From Candidatus Goldiibacteriota bacterium (lineage in GTDB: Bacteria > Oederibacteriota > PGYV01 > DSYL01): a DNA stretch of 35,834 nucleotides. Position numbers and translations under genes: made by a program. The notes below the pieces were generated by a model. It saw nothing but the letters and a program-made list of their open reading frames with translations. It made no database searches and had not been told where the DNA came from. This document shows positions 33,160 to 35,834 of the stretch, in pieces. The stretch covers positions 1-35,834 of the forward strand of contig JAGNJD010000027.1 in assembly GCA_018000835.1 (NCBI GenBank), in the 5' to 3' direction. Within the stretch, counting starts at the first letter, position 1. Every line of letters starts with the position of its first letter.

Positions 33160-34139
33160 AATGGCACCTTTTTATTTTTTACTCTGCTTAACTTTTTGTT
33201 TATCTGCTTTTCAATTTCCAGAACTATCTTCAACGCATGAAAAGCCTGCTCCGGCGTAACTTCCACCATCTGTTTATTATTGACTGCTTCAATAAACGAC
33301 TTTAATTCCCTTGCCAGCGGTTCTTCTTTTGACATTGGATAAACTTCCAGTTCCATCATGTCGTTCCATGAAATTTTTCTGTCTCCCGATAGTCCTTCCT
33401 TTAATTTATAAATCTTTATTGACTGTCTGATGTAGTCAATTGACATGTATTCGTTATGTTCAAAAACCCTTATTTTTCTTATTTTCTTCGGACTTACCCT
33501 GCTTGCCGTTATGTTTGCAACGCTTCCGTTTCTAAATTCAAGCCTTACGCTTGCCATGTCAATGTAATCAGTGAGTATGGGAACTCCTATCGCGTCTATC
33601 TTTTTTATTTTACTTTTAACAAGTTGCAAAATTATGTCAATGTCATGTATCATAAGGTCAAGAACCACGCTTATGTCCGTTGACCTTGCAGTAAAAGGCC
33701 CTAATCTGTTTGCCTCTATCAAAACCGGCACCTTTTTTAATTGCCGTAATTTTTCAATTGCCACGTTAAATCTCTCAATGTGACCTATCTGTAATAAAAC
33801 TTTGTTCTTTTTGTATAAATTCAACAAATTTTTTGCCTCAGACAGTTTTGCAGTCATTGGTTTTTCCAGCAGGACGTGTTTTTTGTTTTCTATGAAAAAT
33901 TTTGCAATTTTGTAGTGCAAAATGGTCGGGGCTGCAATTGAGACCACGTCAACCATGTCCAATATTTTTCTGTAATCGGTAAAAAAAGCAGCGCCGTATT
34001 TATCCGCAATTTCCCTGCCTTTTTCAGAAACGTCCACCACGCACGTAAGTTTGACTCCTTCCATGTTTGCATAAATACGGGCGTGATGCTGACCAAGGCT
34101 GCCCACACCTACAACTCCTGCCCTTATTATCTTATCCAT
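33144..34139 (-). CDS. Gfo/Idh/MocA-family oxidoreductase of the lipid A cluster
   Basis: A 331-residue NAD(P)-dependent oxidoreductase. The dinucleotide-binding GVGSLGQHHARIY and the catalytic Lys in EKPM (with GHIERFN after it) are present, as is LDLMIHDIDIILQLV. Genes of this type are often found next to lpxI or lpxB; a characterised relative, GnnA, oxidises the 3-OH of UDP-GlcNAc so that GnnB can aminate it for 2,3-diamino lipid A. No GnnB-like aminotransferase is in the window, so the role here stays inference. It overlaps hflX by 8 bp and lpxB by 16 bp, so it belongs to the same transcript. Confidence 0.85.
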   Translation of the reverse strand: MDKIIRAGVVGVGSLGQHHARIYANMEGVKLTCVVDVSEKGREIADKYGAAFFTDYRKILDMVDVVSIAAPTILHYKIAKFFIENKKHVLLEKPMTAKLSEAKNLLNLYKKNKVLLQIGHIERFNVAIEKLRQLKKVPVLIEANRLGPFTARSTDISVVLDLMIHDIDIILQLVKSKIKKIDAIGVPILTDYIDMASVRLEFRNGSVANITASRVSPKKIRKIRVFEHNEYMSIDYIRQSIKIYKLKEGLSGDRKISWNDMMELEVYPMSKEEPLARELKSFIEAVNNKQMVEVTPEQAFHALKIVLEIEKQINKKLSRVKNKKVPFWGKF

Positions 34140-35385
34140 TTTTTATTTCACTCTCCATTTTTAGTTTGTTAAATTTTTCCAGTGTCTTTCTCATACACCC
34201 GACTTTCATATGTATGCCGTCTTCCTTATCCTGTCTTGAGAAAACCACTCCTTCTTTGTAAAAAATGTCGACCAAACCGGATCTGTTGACCGGGACAACG
34301 ACGTTTTTCTGGACGAAATATTTTTCAACGACGTTCTGAATTTCATTTATCAGTTCAGCAATGCCTTCGCCCGTTTTTGCCGAAATAAAAATACCCTTGC
34401 TATCATTTAAAAGATATTTCTTTTTATCAACGTTTATTTTATCGGTCTTATTATACGCCTCAATTATAACCTTGCCTTCATAAGCATCTATTTCCTTTAA
34501 AACGTCGTAAACCACGTCGCGACGCTCCTGCCAGCCATCTTCACTTATGTCTATTAAGTGTAATATGATGTCTGATTGTTTTACTTCCTCCAGAGTGGCA
34601 CGAAATGCAGCGACTAACTGGGTTGGTAATCTTTTAATAAAGCCTACGGTATCTGAAAACAAAATTGAATATCCATCGGGTAACACATATCTTTTTATTT
34701 TCGGGTCCAGCGTTGCAAACAGTTTATCCTCGCTTAATTTTCCTGCATTCGTCATTCTGTTTAAAAACATAGTTTTGCCGGCATTCGTATACCCGACTAT
34801 GGCAACCAATGGAACCGGTATTGATTTTCTTTTTTCCCTTTGCTGCTCGCGGATGTCGCGGACTCCTGATAATTCTTTTTTTATTTTCTGAATGCGTATT
34901 TTTATTTTTCGTTTATCAACTTCAAGCTTGGTTTCCCCTGGACCTATTGTGCCTATCCCCCCTGTCTGTTGCATCAAATCAATGCCCCTGCCTGATAACC
35001 GGGGTAAAAGATAAAGCAGTTGTGCATATTCCACCTGCAATTTTCCTTCCTTTGTATGTGCTCTCTGGGCAAAAATATCAAGTATTAATTGAGTCCTGTC
35101 AATGACCCTTTTCTCAAATACGTCCTCAAGATTTCTGACCTGCGCCGGTTTTAATTCATTGTCAAAAACGAATAAGTCTACGACGTTTTTGTATTTTTCC
35201 TTTATTTCTTCTGCTTTGCCTCTGCCTATGAAATAAGCAGGTGAAATTTCATGCCTCTTTTGTCTGACAACGTCAATCACCACACCGCCGGCAGTATTTA
35301 CAAGCCCTTTCATCTCTTCTATATCATTTTCCACTTCAAACGATGATTCTTTGTCAAAAACCTTTATCAACAATACTTTTTCCAT
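34132..35385 (-). CDS. hflX: Ribosome-associated GTPase HflX
   Basis: GTPase of the Obg-HflX group, which binds the 50S subunit and splits stalled or hibernating ribosomes. A 417-residue protein with the N-terminal HflX domain (SPAYFIGRGKAEEIKE), the GPGETKLEVDKRKI region (148-160), coiled coil to about 190, and the G domain: G1 GYTNAGKT (198-205), G3 DTVGFIKRLP (245), G4 NKTD, G5 ISAKTGEG. It is the first gene of the LPS cluster, under the promoter at 35397-35425, with a very short leader and no Shine-Dalgarno, so it appears to be translated from a leaderless or near-leaderless mRNA. Confidence 0.95.
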   Translation of the reverse strand: MEKVLLIKVFDKESSFEVENDIEEMKGLVNTAGGVVIDVVRQKRHEISPAYFIGRGKAEEIKEKYKNVVDLFVFDNELKPAQVRNLEDVFEKRVIDRTQLILDIFAQRAHTKEGKLQVEYAQLLYLLPRLSGRGIDLMQQTGGIGTIGPGETKLEVDKRKIKIRIQKIKKELSGVRDIREQQREKRKSIPVPLVAIVGYTNAGKTMFLNRMTNAGKLSEDKLFATLDPKIKRYVLPDGYSILFSDTVGFIKRLPTQLVAAFRATLEEVKQSDIILHLIDISEDGWQERRDVVYDVLKEIDAYEGKVIIEAYNKTDKINVDKKKYLLNDSKGIFISAKTGEGIAELINEIQNVVEKYFVQKNVVVPVNRSGLVDIFYKEGVVFSRQDKEDGIHMKVGCMRKTLEKFNKLKMESEIKNG

Positions 35386-35396
35386 AATTGTTTCGT

Positions 35397-35425
35397 ATTA
35401 TACAACAAAAAAATCCAGATTTCCA
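35397..35425 (-). promoter_or_regulatory. Promoter of hflX and the LPS cluster
   Basis: On the minus strand TGGAAA (35420-35425), 17-bp spacer, TATAAT (35397-35402). The -10 ends 11 bp before ATG 35385, so the leader is only about 4-5 nt. Confidence 0.65.
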
Positions 35426-35510
35426 GTTAAAAATAATTTATGATGGGAATGAGAATAGACACGGCGGATACATAGCAAGGCTGAAAATAATGAAAAAAGA
35501 GGAGCCATGT

Positions 35511-35710
35511 GAGATTTTATTTTTTCAAAGTAATTTCCCCTCTTTGAAAAAGAGGGATTAGGAGAGATTTTATTTTATTAAAGTAATTTCCCCTCTTTGG
35601 AAAAGAGGGGTTAGAGGAGATTTTATTTTTTCAAAGTAATTTCCCCTCTTTGAAAAAGAGGGATTAGGGGAGATTTTATTTTATCAAATTAATTTCCCCT
35701 CTTTGAAAAA
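35511..35710. repeat. 53-bp tandem repeat, 3.8 copies, each with a palindrome
   Basis: Units begin GAGATTTTAT at 35511, 35564, 35617 and 35670, exactly 53 bp apart. Each holds CCCCTCTTTGxAAAAGAGGG(G/A); in unit 2 the 8-bp stem CCCCTCTT/AAGAGGGG with a 5-nt loop is perfect. Unit 4 stops at 35710, inside the palindrome. These units fill most of the 332-bp gap 35386-35717; the rest holds the hflX promoter and nothing else that I can recognise (35430-35510). Confidence 0.9.
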
Positions 35711-35834
35711 CTGTCCCTTACCCACAAGTTTTTCTCCCAAGCAAAAATCCTTGTTTTAAATATTCTAATATTGTTAATCCTAATATTATTTTTTGCCACC
35801 CAGGATTTCCATCTGATTTTCGTCCTATAAATCC
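35711..35834 (-). mobile_element. End of an IS4-type insertion sequence, runs off the right edge
   Basis: The 53-bp repeat breaks off after 35710 and is followed by CTGTCCCTTACCCACAAG (35711-35728), which looks like a terminal inverted repeat. A transposase C-terminus reads toward it and stops 7 bp from the edge. The other end of the element is outside the window. Confidence 0.55.
35718..35834 (-). CDS. IS4-family-like transposase, C-terminal 38 residues only
   Basis: Partial frame from the window edge to TAA at 35718. The start of the visible part, GFIGRKSDGNPGW, matches the conserved end of many IS4-type DDE transposases (G-F-(I/L)-G-R-K-x-D-G-x-P-G). The catalytic residues would lie upstream, outside the window. 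Whether the gene is intact cannot be judged. Confidence 0.6.
   Translation of the reverse strand, partial: GFIGRKSDGNPGWQKIILGLTILEYLKQGFLLGRKTCG

Noticed and set aside
35511..35710. Possible CRISPR array
   Set aside because: The 53-bp units are contiguous and alike over their whole length; there are no unique spacers and no cas genes.
1..35834. tRNA, rRNA or riboswitch genes
   Set aside because: I scanned both strands for T-arm-like GTTCGA strings, rRNA-like GC-rich blocks and T-box or purine-type leaders near tyrS and purH and found nothing convincing.

Overview
The window looks like chromosome from an AT-rich (mid to upper 30s % G+C, judged by eye), anaerobic, Gram-negative bacterium. 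Lipid A/Kdo genes (lpxB, lpxK, waaA), GT9 heptosyltransferase-type enzymes and an O-antigen ligase show an outer membrane with LPS. A four-subunit ferredoxin-dependent 2-oxoacid oxidoreductase shows anaerobic 2-oxoacid metabolism. A Thr-rich (TxTxT) lipoprotein, a giant repeat protein with a FlgD-like C-terminus and widespread stop/start overlaps resemble uncultivated candidate phyla such as Goldbacteria or Omnitrophota. That placement is inference only; no rRNA is present.

Layout. Every complete gene but one is on the minus strand, so transcription runs from high to low coordinates. 1-463: an internally deleted REP-associated (Y1) transposase and its leader. 464-7778: maf, amrS, two glycosyltransferases, a HAD hydrolase, a LOG-family protein, an AsmA-like membrane protein and endonuclease Q. 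7858-11673: purN, a zinc-ribbon DUF2007-type gene, purH, tyrS. 11734-14689: an O-antigen ligase with a TPR tail and a zinc-ribbon membrane protein. 14745-23394: a cluster starting at a good sigma70-type promoter (23456-23484), made of the 2-oxoacid:ferredoxin oxidoreductase (delta, alpha, beta, gamma), a GNAT acetyltransferase and a 1846-residue chimera of a HicB-like domain, a seven-bladed propeller and ten Ig-like repeats. 23526-25740: a small island with the only plus-strand gene (secreted CBM9-like protein) and a Thr-rich lipoprotein, flanked by two decayed direct repeats. 25807-35385: an LPS cluster led by hflX (hflX, Gfo/Idh oxidoreductase, lpxB, waaA, lpxK, GT9, divergent GT9, GT2-GT9 fusion). 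35386-35834: a promoter, a 53-bp tandem palindromic repeat, and the end of an IS4-type element that interrupts the repeat.

How the genes work together. The LPS cluster covers late lipid A synthesis (LpxB, LpxK), Kdo transfer (WaaA) and core sugar addition (GT9 and GT2 enzymes). The O-antigen ligase and the GT4/GT2 pair further left could finish or modify the polysaccharide. purN and purH are two steps of IMP synthesis.

The most unusual object is the HicB-propeller-Ig chimera. A cytoplasmic antitoxin-type domain occupies the place where a signal peptide is expected, and the gene is translationally coupled to the upstream acetyltransferase. Other points of note are the direct repeats around the CBM9/lipoprotein island, two apparently leaderless promoters, an endonuclease Q with a clamp-binding-like C-terminus, and the IS insertion into a tandem palindrome array. 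Functions are assigned from recognised motifs; no database search was possible.
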